NCBI GenBank assembly: GCA_016867195.1
Contig: VGKE01000018.1
Span: 1 to 6,403, forward strand
Length of the DNA: 6,403 nucleotides
Reading direction: 5' to 3'
Source: Candidatus Nealsoniibacteriota bacterium
GTDB taxonomy: Bacteria; Patescibacteriota; Minisyncoccia; Minisyncoccales; GWA2-38-27
Made by a program: the position numbers and the translations under genes. Position 1 is the stretch's first letter, and each line of letters starts with the position of its first letter. Shown here piece by piece: positions 1-6,165 of this stretch. The notes under the pieces are model-generated. The model was not told the origin of the DNA, made no database searches, and saw only the letters and a list, made by a program, of their open reading frames with translations.

Positions 1-243
1 TGTGGCGACATCCTCTACTAACTGCGACTCTGCCTTATCCTCCCGCATTATATTAAGTTTGTTTTTCAAAAAATGCTCGGTTGAATGAAAAGTCGGCTCC
101 ACCCTGGAGACATCAACTTCTTTTAACAACTCAAAATAATCTAAAATTGAAGAAAGGTCTTTCTGGAATTTTTTAATTTCAGATGCCGTCAATTTTATCC
201 TGGCCAGTTTCGCTATGTGTTTAACCTCTTGTTGTTTAATCAT
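1..243 (-). CDS. gatC: Asp/Glu-tRNA amidotransferase subunit C (GatC), C-terminus cut by window edge
   Basis: GatC is the small subunit that stabilises the GatCAB amidotransferase, which converts Glu-tRNA(Gln) or Asp-tRNA(Asn) to the cognate amide form in the cytoplasm. Reading the minus strand from ATG at 243 gives 81 codons without a stop, running off the window. The start reads MIKQQEVKHIAKLARIKLT, the typical GatC N-terminal helix (VxHIAKLARIxLT). It is followed by a helix with ILDYFELLKEVDVSRVEPT, matching the family's ILDYxxxLxEVDxxxVEPT signature, then a basic/acidic stretch with MREDKAE like the family's LREDxV. About 15 residues are probably missing. It lies 37 nt after mreB1. There is no clear Shine-Dalgarno sequence before the ATG. 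gatA and gatB are not in view and may follow off the left edge. Identity is secure from several motifs. Confidence 0.93.
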   Translation of the reverse strand, partial: MIKQQEVKHIAKLARIKLTASEIKKFQKDLSSILDYFELLKEVDVSRVEPTFHSTEHFLKNKLNIMREDKAESQLVEDVAT

Positions 244-280
244 TGTTAATAGTTAATAATTTTTAGCAATAGTAATTTCG
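244..280. other. AT-rich spacer between mreB1 and gatC with a heptamer duplication
   Basis: This 37-nt gap contains GTTAATA twice in tandem at 245-258 on the plus strand (TATTAAC twice on the coding strand) directly before the gatC ATG. No Shine-Dalgarno sequence, promoter or terminator hairpin is apparent. The 7-nt period is the same as in the larger arrays in proS and upstream of mreB2, but two copies in AT-rich DNA could be chance. Confidence 0.4.
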
Positions 281-1360
281 TTATCTCGGCGGCGCTATTT
301 CTTCGGTTCCGGATAATGTCTCGCTTAGTTTATCAATATTTTCCAGGACCATCCCGGCGCCCCTGACAACGGCTGTTGTCGGGTCTTCAATAATTTTGGT
401 AGGCATTTTTACTTCTCTTTGAATCAAAATATCCAATCCTCTTAATAAACTTCCTCCGCCGCCAAGAAAAATACCTTTTGTCATAATATCGGCTAAAAGT
501 TCTGGCGGTGTTTCTTCAACCGTAGTTTTTACCGCAGACACGATTTGCCTTACCGATCCCTCCATAGCGCTTCTAATATCGGCCTCGTTAACTAAAATTT
601 CTTCCGGAAGGCCGGTGATTAAATTTCTTCCCCTTAAAGGAAGTTCTTTTTTATCTTTCTTTTTATCTGTCTCGCTTTTAGAATTAAGAGAACAGGCAGA
701 ACCAATTCCTATTTTAATTTGTTCAGCTGCCCGTTCCCCGATTAAAAGTTTGTATTCTTCCTGAGCAAAACGGATTATATCTTCGTTAAGTTTATCTCCG
801 GCAACCCGCAAACTTTTTGCCAGCACTATCCCTCCTAAAGAAATTACCGCTACTTCGGTTGTTCCTCCGCCAATATCAACAATAAAATTCCCACCGGCCT
901 CCTGAACCGCCAGTCTGGCCCCTATGGCAGCGGCCATTGGCTCTTCAATTAAAAATACTTCGCCTGCTCCGGCATTTTTAGCCGCGTCGCGAACGGCTTT
1001 TTTTTCAACTTCGGTCACTCCATAGGGAATGCCGACAATCACTCGAGGCCGGAGGCTTAAAACAAATTTTCCCTTACGAACCCGCTCAATAAAATATTTA
1101 AGCATCTGTTCGGTTACCTCAAAATCGGAAACCACTCCGTCAACCAGAGGCCTGGTGGCAACGATATAACCGGGAGTCCTGCCAACCATTTTCTTTGCCT
1201 CTGCCCCGATTGCTAAAATCTGACCTGTTTTTTGATTAACCGCCACAACCGAGGGTTCATTTATCACTATTCCTTTGTCCTGAACATAGACCAGAGAAGT
1301 AGCCGTGCCCAGGTCAATAGCGATATTTTGCGAAAAACGGGAAAAAAATTTATTTAACAT
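281..1360 (-). CDS. mreB: Rod-shape-determining actin homologue MreB (canonical copy, mreB1)
   Basis: This is a bacterial actin of 359 aa that polymerises beneath the membrane and guides peptidoglycan elongation. It begins MLNKFFSRFS, like the amphipathic membrane-binding N-terminus of many MreBs. Phosphate-1 motif DLGT is at 16-19. The catalytic-Glu segment IEEPMAAAIGA is at 138-148, with E140 matching the glutamate before Pro that corresponds to actin Gln137. Phosphate-2 motif DIGGGT is at 162-167, and the adenosine motif GGGGSLL is at 300-306. EDPTTAVVRGAG near the C-terminus is also typical. A lysine-rich insertion at about 223-239 lengthens the loop before RGRNL by about nine residues compared with E. 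coli MreB as I recall it. The ATG lies inside the end of proS (7-nt overlap), which suggests translational coupling. mreC and mreD do not follow; gatC does. A divergent paralogue lies at 5155-6165. Confidence 0.97.
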   Translation of the reverse strand: MLNKFFSRFSQNIAIDLGTATSLVYVQDKGIVINEPSVVAVNQKTGQILAIGAEAKKMVGRTPGYIVATRPLVDGVVSDFEVTEQMLKYFIERVRKGKFVLSLRPRVIVGIPYGVTEVEKKAVRDAAKNAGAGEVFLIEEPMAAAIGARLAVQEAGGNFIVDIGGGTTEVAVISLGGIVLAKSLRVAGDKLNEDIIRFAQEEYKLLIGERAAEQIKIGIGSACSLNSKSETDKKKDKKELPLRGRNLITGLPEEILVNEADIRSAMEGSVRQIVSAVKTTVEETPPELLADIMTKGIFLGGGGSLLRGLDILIQREVKMPTKIIEDPTTAVVRGAGMVLENIDKLSETLSGTEEIAPPR

Positions 1361-2565
1361 AATGAATTAATTTTCACCAATTTGCTTTCTTTTTTTGCTC
1401 TTTTTTTAACTTCTAAACAATTACTTTTCAAGGTTTTTTCCGAAACAACCAATCTCGCCGGGATGCCGATTAAGTCAGCTTCAGTGAATTTTTCGCCAGG
1501 ACTGACGTCTTCGCGGTCATCATATAATACTTCAGTTCCAGATTTCTGTAAACTATGGTAAATTTTATCTGCTTGATTTTTGCTTTTTGCTTTTTGATTT
1601 TTAATTTTGAGCAGGTGAACTGCGAACGGAGCCACTTCTTCCGGCCAGACAATCCCTTTTTCATCATGATTATGCTCAACAATGGCTGCCATCAACCGGG
1701 GAAGTCCTATGCCATAACAACCCATTATAACCGGCTTTTCTTTTCCGTTTTTATTTCTAAATTTTAATTCAAAAGGCAAAGAGTATTTATCTCCTAATTT
1801 AAAAATATTGCCCACCTCCACTCCCTTCTCCTTATAAAACTCCGAGCAATCACACTTCGGACATTTTTCAAAATCTTTCTTAACTTCTTGATTAATGGCG
1901 AAATCACATCGGGAACAAAGATATAGAACATCCTCGCCCGCTTCTGTCAATACCTGGTATTCGTGAGAATATTTGGAAAAGGTTCCTCCGGAAGCCAGGG
2001 TTTTATAACTTTTCACTCCGCACCTCTTAAATATCTTAAAATAAGCCCGGGCCACTTTTTCATAATATTGATTTAATTCTTTTTCATCTTTATGAAAAGA
2101 ATAAAGGTCTTTCATTAAAAATTCCCGCGTTCTTAAAAGGCCCGATTTTACCCTTAATTCATTTCTGAATTTGGTCTGAATTTGAAACAAATAAAAAGGC
2201 AGGTCTTTATAAGAAAGAACCACCTTTTTAGCCAGGGGCGATATAATCTCTTCATGGGTCGGGGCTAAGGCGTATTCCTCCAATTTAAAAAGGGTGTCAA
2301 AACTTTCCCATCTCCCTGTTTTTTGCCAATTTTTTTTAGGACCCAAAGCCGGCATTAAAATCTCTTGACCCCCGATATTGAGCATTTCCTGACGAATGAT
2401 ATCTTCTATCTTTTTAAGAACTTTAAAACCCAAAGGCAAAAAAGCATACAAGCCAGCCCCCACCTGGTCAATAAAACCCGCTCTGGTCAGAAGAATATTA
2501 GAGAGGGTTTTTGTCTCTCTCGGCGCTTCCTTTAATGTCTTGTAAAAAAGTTCTGATTGTTTCAT
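1354..2565 (-). CDS. proS: Prolyl-tRNA synthetase, short form without the editing (INS) domain
   Basis: This class II aminoacyl-tRNA synthetase charges tRNA(Pro) with proline in the cytoplasm. Its 403 aa compare with about 570 in E. coli. The N-terminus MKQSELFYKTLKEAPRE and the following LTRAGFIDQVGAGLYAFLPLG are typical of bacterial ProRS. PTHEE is at 102-106, motif 2 is at 133-149 (FRNELR...LRTREF), and motif 3 GIGLPR is at 285-290. The C-terminal anticodon-binding domain starts near 311 and includes EVLYDDRED. The region between motifs 2 and 3, where the roughly 180-residue INS editing domain normally sits, is short. It carries two CxxC pairs (C217/C220 and C235/C238), a possible small zinc knuckle. 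Residues 320-331 are encoded by a heptamer DNA repeat. The ATG follows the rseP stop by 1 nt and no Shine-Dalgarno is seen, so translational coupling is likely. The end overlaps mreB1 by 7 nt. Confidence 0.97.
   Translation of the reverse strand: MKQSELFYKTLKEAPRETKTLSNILLTRAGFIDQVGAGLYAFLPLGFKVLKKIEDIIRQEMLNIGGQEILMPALGPKKNWQKTGRWESFDTLFKLEEYALAPTHEEIISPLAKKVVLSYKDLPFYLFQIQTKFRNELRVKSGLLRTREFLMKDLYSFHKDEKELNQYYEKVARAYFKIFKRCGVKSYKTLASGGTFSKYSHEYQVLTEAGEDVLYLCSRCDFAINQEVKKDFEKCPKCDCSEFYKEKGVEVGNIFKLGDKYSLPFELKFRNKNGKEKPVIMGCYGIGLPRLMAAIVEHNHDEKGIVWPEEVAPFAVHLLKIKNQKAKSKNQADKIYHSLQKSGTEVLYDDREDVSPGEKFTEADLIGIPARLVVSEKTLKSNCLEVKKRAKKESKLVKINSLC
1573..1609 (-). repeat. Heptamer (AAAAATC / AAAAAGC) array inside proS
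   Basis: On the coding strand, reading from 1609 down, the sequence is five 7-nt units: CAAAATT, AAAAATC, AAAAAGC, AAAAAGC, AAAAATC. Because 7 nt times 3 is 21 nt, the peptide also repeats every seven residues (KIKNQKA then KSKNQAD, ProRS 320-333). The same AAAAATC unit occurs in tandem in the intergenic region at 6284-6297. The array is in frame and sits in the loop at the start of the anticodon-binding domain. Confidence 0.8.
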
Positions 2566-2566
2566 A

Positions 2567-3691
2567 TTAAAACAATATGTCTTTAAACTGCACTATATCC
2601 TTATAACTAATTAAAATAAGAAGCAGGATAAGTAAAACAAAGCCAATCAAATTTATGTTTTTCTCTACCTCCAAAGGAATTTTTTTTCCGGTCAGCCCTT
2701 CCAATCCAATAAAAATCAATCTCCCCCCATCCAGGGCGGGGAAAGGAAAAATGTTAACCACGGCCAGGGCTAAAGAAATTAAAGCCATCAAATTTAGAAG
2801 GGCTATTATTCCTTCTTTTAAAGTTATTTTAGTTATTGCCAAAATCCCAACAGGCCCCACCACAGAACTGCTCAAGGGCTTAATTGTTTCTTCCTGAAAA
2901 GAAAGTTTTATAAGGTGTCCGAAAGCAGATATTGAATAATGGGCAAAATTCAGAGAGTGCAGGAAGCCGGCCAAGGTTTTTTCAAAAAAGTTTTCGTATC
3001 TAAGCTCTGCCACTTCGCCCAATCTCACTCCCAGAGGACCCTCTCCTTCTGGAAAACTAATCCTGGGAACCACACTTACTTCTCTAATCTCCTGACTCTT
3101 AAAATCTCTAACCTTTAAGAGAATGTTCTCGCCCTTTTTTTCATCCACGAAAGAAATAAACTCTTCTATGCTTCTAAACCGGGCCCCGTTTCCGCTGATA
3201 ATAACATTCCCCGGTTTAATGCCAATTTCTACTGCCGGAGACCCGTCTTCTATTGCCAGGACCAGAGGAAAATTTTTCTGCCGGCCTAAAGGAAATTGAT
3301 AATCAAATACTAAAAACTGCTGACTGACAAATCCGCTGACGGCCAAAAGAAAATAAAAAATTAAAGAAGCGAGGAGAAAATTCATCGCCACTCCGGCAAT
3401 AATTACTAATAACTTAACCCATATCGGCTTAGCGGAAAAACTCTGAGGGTCTCTAAGATATTTTTTATCTACTTCGTCCTCTCCGTAAAGTTTTACAAAC
3501 CCCCCGAAAGGGATAAGATTAATTGAATAAACTGTTTCTCCTTTCTTTTTTCCCCAGATTCTTGGAGGAAAACCAATCCCAAATTCTTCAATTCTTATCC
3601 CTGATTTTTTAGCCACAATAAAATGGCCGAACTCATGGGTGAGAATTAGAAAACCAAGAATAAAAAGGAATACAATAATGGTTAAAAACAT
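2567..3691 (-). CDS. rseP: Site-2-type intramembrane zinc metalloprotease, RseP family (M50)
   Basis: This is a membrane-embedded protease that cleaves transmembrane substrates such as anti-sigma factors or signal-peptide remnants; its substrate here is unknown. It has 374 aa. The first transmembrane segment (about 2-24) contains the zinc motif HEFGH at 19-23. The conserved loop INLIPFGGFVKLYGE is at 58-72. A second hydrophobic segment is at about 93-119. A single PDZ domain spans about 143-210 (EDGSPA...GIKPGNVI), whereas E. coli RseP has two. GPVGI is at 279-283. The third membrane segment runs into NIFPFPALDGG at 313-323, whose D321 is the expected third zinc ligand. The last segment is at about 346-364. 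All catalytic residues are present. The gene starts 5 nt after frr, with AGAGG 10 nt before the ATG, and ends 1 nt before proS. This proximity to frr and proS matches the common bacterial rseP neighbourhood. Confidence 0.95.
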   Translation of the reverse strand: MFLTIIVFLFILGFLILTHEFGHFIVAKKSGIRIEEFGIGFPPRIWGKKKGETVYSINLIPFGGFVKLYGEDEVDKKYLRDPQSFSAKPIWVKLLVIIAGVAMNFLLASLIFYFLLAVSGFVSQQFLVFDYQFPLGRQKNFPLVLAIEDGSPAVEIGIKPGNVIISGNGARFRSIEEFISFVDEKKGENILLKVRDFKSQEIREVSVVPRISFPEGEGPLGVRLGEVAELRYENFFEKTLAGFLHSLNFAHYSISAFGHLIKLSFQEETIKPLSSSVVGPVGILAITKITLKEGIIALLNLMALISLALAVVNIFPFPALDGGRLIFIGLEGLTGKKIPLEVEKNINLIGFVLLILLLILISYKDIVQFKDILF

Positions 3692-3696
3692 AAAAT

Positions 3697-4254
3697 TTAC
3701 GCCTCTATTTCTTTCTTCTTCCTCTCCCCTATTTCCTCAATTTTTTCCTGATATTCATCAACTAATTCCTGAAGTTCGTCTTTAGCCCGAAATTTATCAT
3801 CCTCCCGAATCTCTTTTCTTTTAAATTTTTCTTGAATCTCTTCCCAGGACTCTTCTCTCCACCGCCTTATTGTTTTCCTTGCTTCTTCCTGCTTTTCTGA
3901 AAGAACTCTAAATAAACTCTTCCGGTAATCATCGCTAAGAGGAGGCAATGATATCCTAATTATTTCTTGAACAACGATTGGCGAAGCGCCTATTCCCGAT
4001 TGAGAAATTGCTTTTTCAATCGGCTCAATATATGACTTGTCCCAGGGCTGAATAACAATCTGCCTTGACTCGGGCAAAGAAATAACCGCCAGTTGTTTCA
4101 AGGGAAAACGTTGGCCAAAACATTCAACAACAATATCTTCTACCAAAGAGGGCGAAGCCCGACCGGTTCTAATTTTTGCGAACTCTCTTTCCAGGAATCC
4201 TATTACTTTATCCATTTCCGGCCTAATTCTCTTTATAATTTCTTTATAATCCAT
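3697..4254 (-). CDS. frr: Ribosome recycling factor
   Basis: RRF acts with EF-G to split the post-termination ribosome so that subunits can be reused. At 185 aa it has the standard family length. The long helix of domain I starts the protein and contains the signature KIRTGRASPSLVEDI at 27-41. Domain II covers about residues 31-105 and is followed by ISLPPLSDDYRKSL at 101-114, a mild variant of the family's PPLTEERRKEL. The C-terminal helices carry TIRRWREE at 128-135, in place of the usual VRNIRRD, and KxEIREDDKFRAKDELQELVDEY, which matches the family's EISEDDxxRAEDExQKLTD pattern. The ATG has no clear Shine-Dalgarno; the preceding gap from holB is 49 nt. rseP follows after 5 nt. Nothing suggests loss of function. 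Confidence 0.98.
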   Translation of the reverse strand: MDYKEIIKRIRPEMDKVIGFLEREFAKIRTGRASPSLVEDIVVECFGQRFPLKQLAVISLPESRQIVIQPWDKSYIEPIEKAISQSGIGASPIVVQEIIRISLPPLSDDYRKSLFRVLSEKQEEARKTIRRWREESWEEIQEKFKRKEIREDDKFRAKDELQELVDEYQEKIEEIGERKKKEIEA

Positions 4255-4303
4255 ATTTTTTAATCATAACAAAATATTCTAAAAATGTCACCCTGGTCCT
4301 AAT
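4255..4303. other. 49-nt spacer between holB and frr
   Basis: This gap is AT-rich except for a short GC-containing block at 4287-4299 (plus strand GTCACCCTGGTCC). I see no hairpin, T-tract or ribosome binding site. A second ATG at 4264-4266 on the coding strand is out of frame with frr. The block may be a remnant of something mobile, but nothing here proves it. Confidence 0.35.
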
Positions 4304-5083
4304 TTATAATTTCATTAGCAAAATTTCTATAGCAAGACGGAGATTAACGTTGGTAGAGCAAATTAAAAATTTTGTTGATTGAATTTGCTTAATAATACCG
4401 CTTAATCTTAATAAAGAATATCGGTGGAACGGGTCTTGCCCGCCAGAATTATGCGAAATAAAAAAAAGTCGGGAAATAAATATTTTTCTAAAATATCTTA
4501 ACCAGGCGTCTAAAACCTCATCTAAATTCTCCTGAGAAATCTCTTTGGCGTATTGAAATCGAATTGAAAAATCGGATTGACTAATTTTAATTAAATCCGA
4601 ATTGAATTCTTCCTTATCCTTTATTTCAAATCCCTTAGTTGGAAAAAACCTGATTTTCTGAACCCGGGAGAGAACAGTTGGAAGCAACAACGCGGGATGA
4701 GCGGTTATTAAAATTATAAACGTCTTTTCTTTCGGTTCTTCCAGGAATTTTAAAAAGCAGTTCTGAGCCTCTCTGGTCATTAAGTGAGCGTTATCTATAA
4801 CGGCAAATTTAAAATTAGATAAATATGGCTTGAAAGAAAGTTTTTCTATAAGATTTCTTATCTGGCTAATCTGAATCTCCTTATTTTCGGTCTCCACTAA
4901 AATAAAATCGGGATTAGTTCCTTTTTCAGGGCAGGAGCCAATCAGGGACTTCACAAAATCAATGGCTAATTTTTTTTTACCCAAATGTTCTTGACCGTAA
5001 AATAAAAGAGCGTGAGGGAGCTTGCCTAATTCTGCCGATTTTTTTAAGAACTCCCATTGTTTTTGATGACTAACCAATTTCAT
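4304..5083 (-). CDS. holB: DNA polymerase III delta-prime subunit (clamp loader), short form
   Basis: Delta-prime is the non-ATPase wall of the clamp loader that opens the sliding clamp. I place the start at ATG 5083 (259 aa). The open frame extends to 5146, but those extra 21 codons are read from octamer repeats, and family homology begins at VSHQKQWEFLKKSAELGKLP. GGAG lies 10 nt before this ATG. PHALLFYGQ at 23-31 is typical. The P-loop remnant is GQEHLGKKKLA (30-40), with Lys in place of Ser/Thr. The family's cysteine-rich zinc module is reduced to one Cys (C51), followed by NPDF where HPDF/L is usual. The Walker B region is VIDNAHLM (95-102). LKFLEEP (111-117) is conserved. SRC is SRV (139-141), keeping the arginine. 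The C-terminal NLRLAIEILLMKL matches the family end. ATP binding therefore looks lost. The gene sits between mreB2 and frr. Confidence 0.9.
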   Translation of the reverse strand: MKLVSHQKQWEFLKKSAELGKLPHALLFYGQEHLGKKKLAIDFVKSLIGSCPEKGTNPDFILVETENKEIQISQIRNLIEKLSFKPYLSNFKFAVIDNAHLMTREAQNCFLKFLEEPKEKTFIILITAHPALLLPTVLSRVQKIRFFPTKGFEIKDKEEFNSDLIKISQSDFSIRFQYAKEISQENLDEVLDAWLRYFRKIFISRLFFISHNSGGQDPFHRYSLLRLSGIIKQIQSTKFLICSTNVNLRLAIEILLMKL

Positions 5084-5089
5084 TGCTAA

Positions 5090-5155
5090 ATTGCTCCATT
5101 GTCCCATTGTCCCATTCTTTTTCTCGTCAATAGAACAATAGAACAATAGAACAAT
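5090..5155 (-). repeat. Two opposed octamer arrays forming a 27-bp RNA hairpin at the mreB2/holB junction
   Basis: On the coding strand, the 5' arm (5155 down to 5129) is ATTGTTCT three times plus ATT. The loop is 5128-5117 (GACGAGAAAAAG). The 3' arm (5116 down to 5090) is AATGGGAC, AATGGGAC, AATGGAGC and AAT. All 27 positions pair in RNA, 21 as Watson-Crick and 6 as G-U. On the opposite strand those six would be A-C mismatches. The 5' arm begins at the last base of the mreB2 stop codon. The 3' arm contains GGAG (5094-5097), the likely holB Shine-Dalgarno, and the 8-nt register continues through AATTTAGC to the AATG that holds the holB start codon. No U-tract follows the stem, so it does not look like an intrinsic terminator. 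Confidence 0.8.
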
Positions 5156-6165
5156 TATTTTTTGCTCATTATACTCTTCTTATAAATATCTAAGTTCTCA
5201 ATTACCACGCCCGTGCCCTTTGCCACGCAAAGCAAGGGGTCTTCAGCAACAAAACAAGGTACTCCGGTTGCCTGAGCTATAAGTTCGTCTATATTTTTGA
5301 GCAACGATCCGCCGCCCGAAAGAACCATTCCTTTATCCATAATATCGGCTGAAAGCTCTGGGGGGGTGTCTCTTAAAACCATTTTCACCACTCGCACAAT
5401 CTCACCAAGTCGATCAGAAATTGCACTGCTGACTTCATTGGATGATACTTTTATATTCTGGGGCAACCCTGAAATTAAATCCCGACCCCTAATCTCTATT
5501 TTTCTCTCCTCTTTCTCCGGCAGAGCAGTTCCGATTTTTATTTTTATTTCCTCGGCGGTCTGTTCGCCAATCGCTAAATTATATTTCTTCTTAATATATC
5601 TGGAAATTGCCTGGTCTAATTTATCTCCCCCAACTCTTAAAGAATTGCAAGTAACTATCCCGCCCAAAGAAATTACCGCTACCTCAGAAGTTCCTCCTCC
5701 GATATCAACAATCATATGACCGGAACAAGAATTAATAGGAACCCCGGCTCCTATTGCGGCTAAAATCGGCTCTTTGGCCGTATAAACCGCCCGGGCGCCG
5801 GCAGACACTCCGGCCTCAATTACCGCTCTTTTTTCTGTTGAGGTAATGCCGGCCGGGACTCCGATCAATAATTCCGGCTTCAAAAAACCAAAATTAATTG
5901 CTTTTGTTTTTTTGATAAAATACCTCAACATTGCCTGGGTAACCCGGTAATCGGCAATCACTCCGTCTTTAAGCGGTCGATAAATCATAATAGTGTCCGG
6001 GGTCCGACCGGTCATTTCTTTTGCTTCCTGGCCCACTGCTAAAATCCTGTTTTCGGAAAGGGAAACCGCCACCACTGACGGTTCCTGTAAAACCACTTTT
6101 TTTTTAGCAGTAAAAACAACCGAATTACAGGTTCCTAAATCAATACCAATTTTTTTGATAAACAC
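5155..6165 (-). CDS. mreB: Divergent second MreB-like actin (mreB2), GTG start
   Basis: This is a second bacterial actin of 336 aa, presumably filament-forming; its specific role is unknown. DLGT is at 9-12, DIGGGT at 154-159, the adenosine motif GGGSLLKNID at 284-293, and EDPLLCVAKGTGVVIE near the end, so the nucleotide pocket looks intact. By eye, about half of its core residues match mreB1. It differs in two ways. It begins MFIKKIGIDLGT, so the amphipathic N-terminal helix is absent. The usual IEEP before AAIGAG is AKEP (130-133), which keeps the catalytic-position E132 but changes the preceding Glu to Lys. The start is GTG at 6165, with GAGG 4 nt upstream. The frame stays open upstream to a TGA at 6205-6207, but no ATG, GTG or TTG lies between. 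Downstream lies the hairpin and holB; upstream lies murA, also a cell-wall gene. Confidence 0.94.
   Translation of the reverse strand: MFIKKIGIDLGTCNSVVFTAKKKVVLQEPSVVAVSLSENRILAVGQEAKEMTGRTPDTIMIYRPLKDGVIADYRVTQAMLRYFIKKTKAINFGFLKPELLIGVPAGITSTEKRAVIEAGVSAGARAVYTAKEPILAAIGAGVPINSCSGHMIVDIGGGTSEVAVISLGGIVTCNSLRVGGDKLDQAISRYIKKKYNLAIGEQTAEEIKIKIGTALPEKEERKIEIRGRDLISGLPQNIKVSSNEVSSAISDRLGEIVRVVKMVLRDTPPELSADIMDKGMVLSGGGSLLKNIDELIAQATGVPCFVAEDPLLCVAKGTGVVIENLDIYKKSIMSKK

Noticed and set aside
1470..1767. Small open frames opposite or alongside proS (1470-1682 minus strand in another frame, 1555-1767 plus strand)
   Set aside because: Both lie wholly inside proS, whose frame is confirmed by motifs, and their translations resemble no family.
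2655..2897. Plus-strand open frame antisense to rseP
   Set aside because: It is a shadow of the conserved RseP C-terminal region, with no recognisable protein features.
5090..5155. Hairpin after mreB2 as a Rho-independent terminator
   Set aside because: No U-tract follows the 3' arm on the coding strand, the stem has little G-C pairing, and holB starts 7 nt later.
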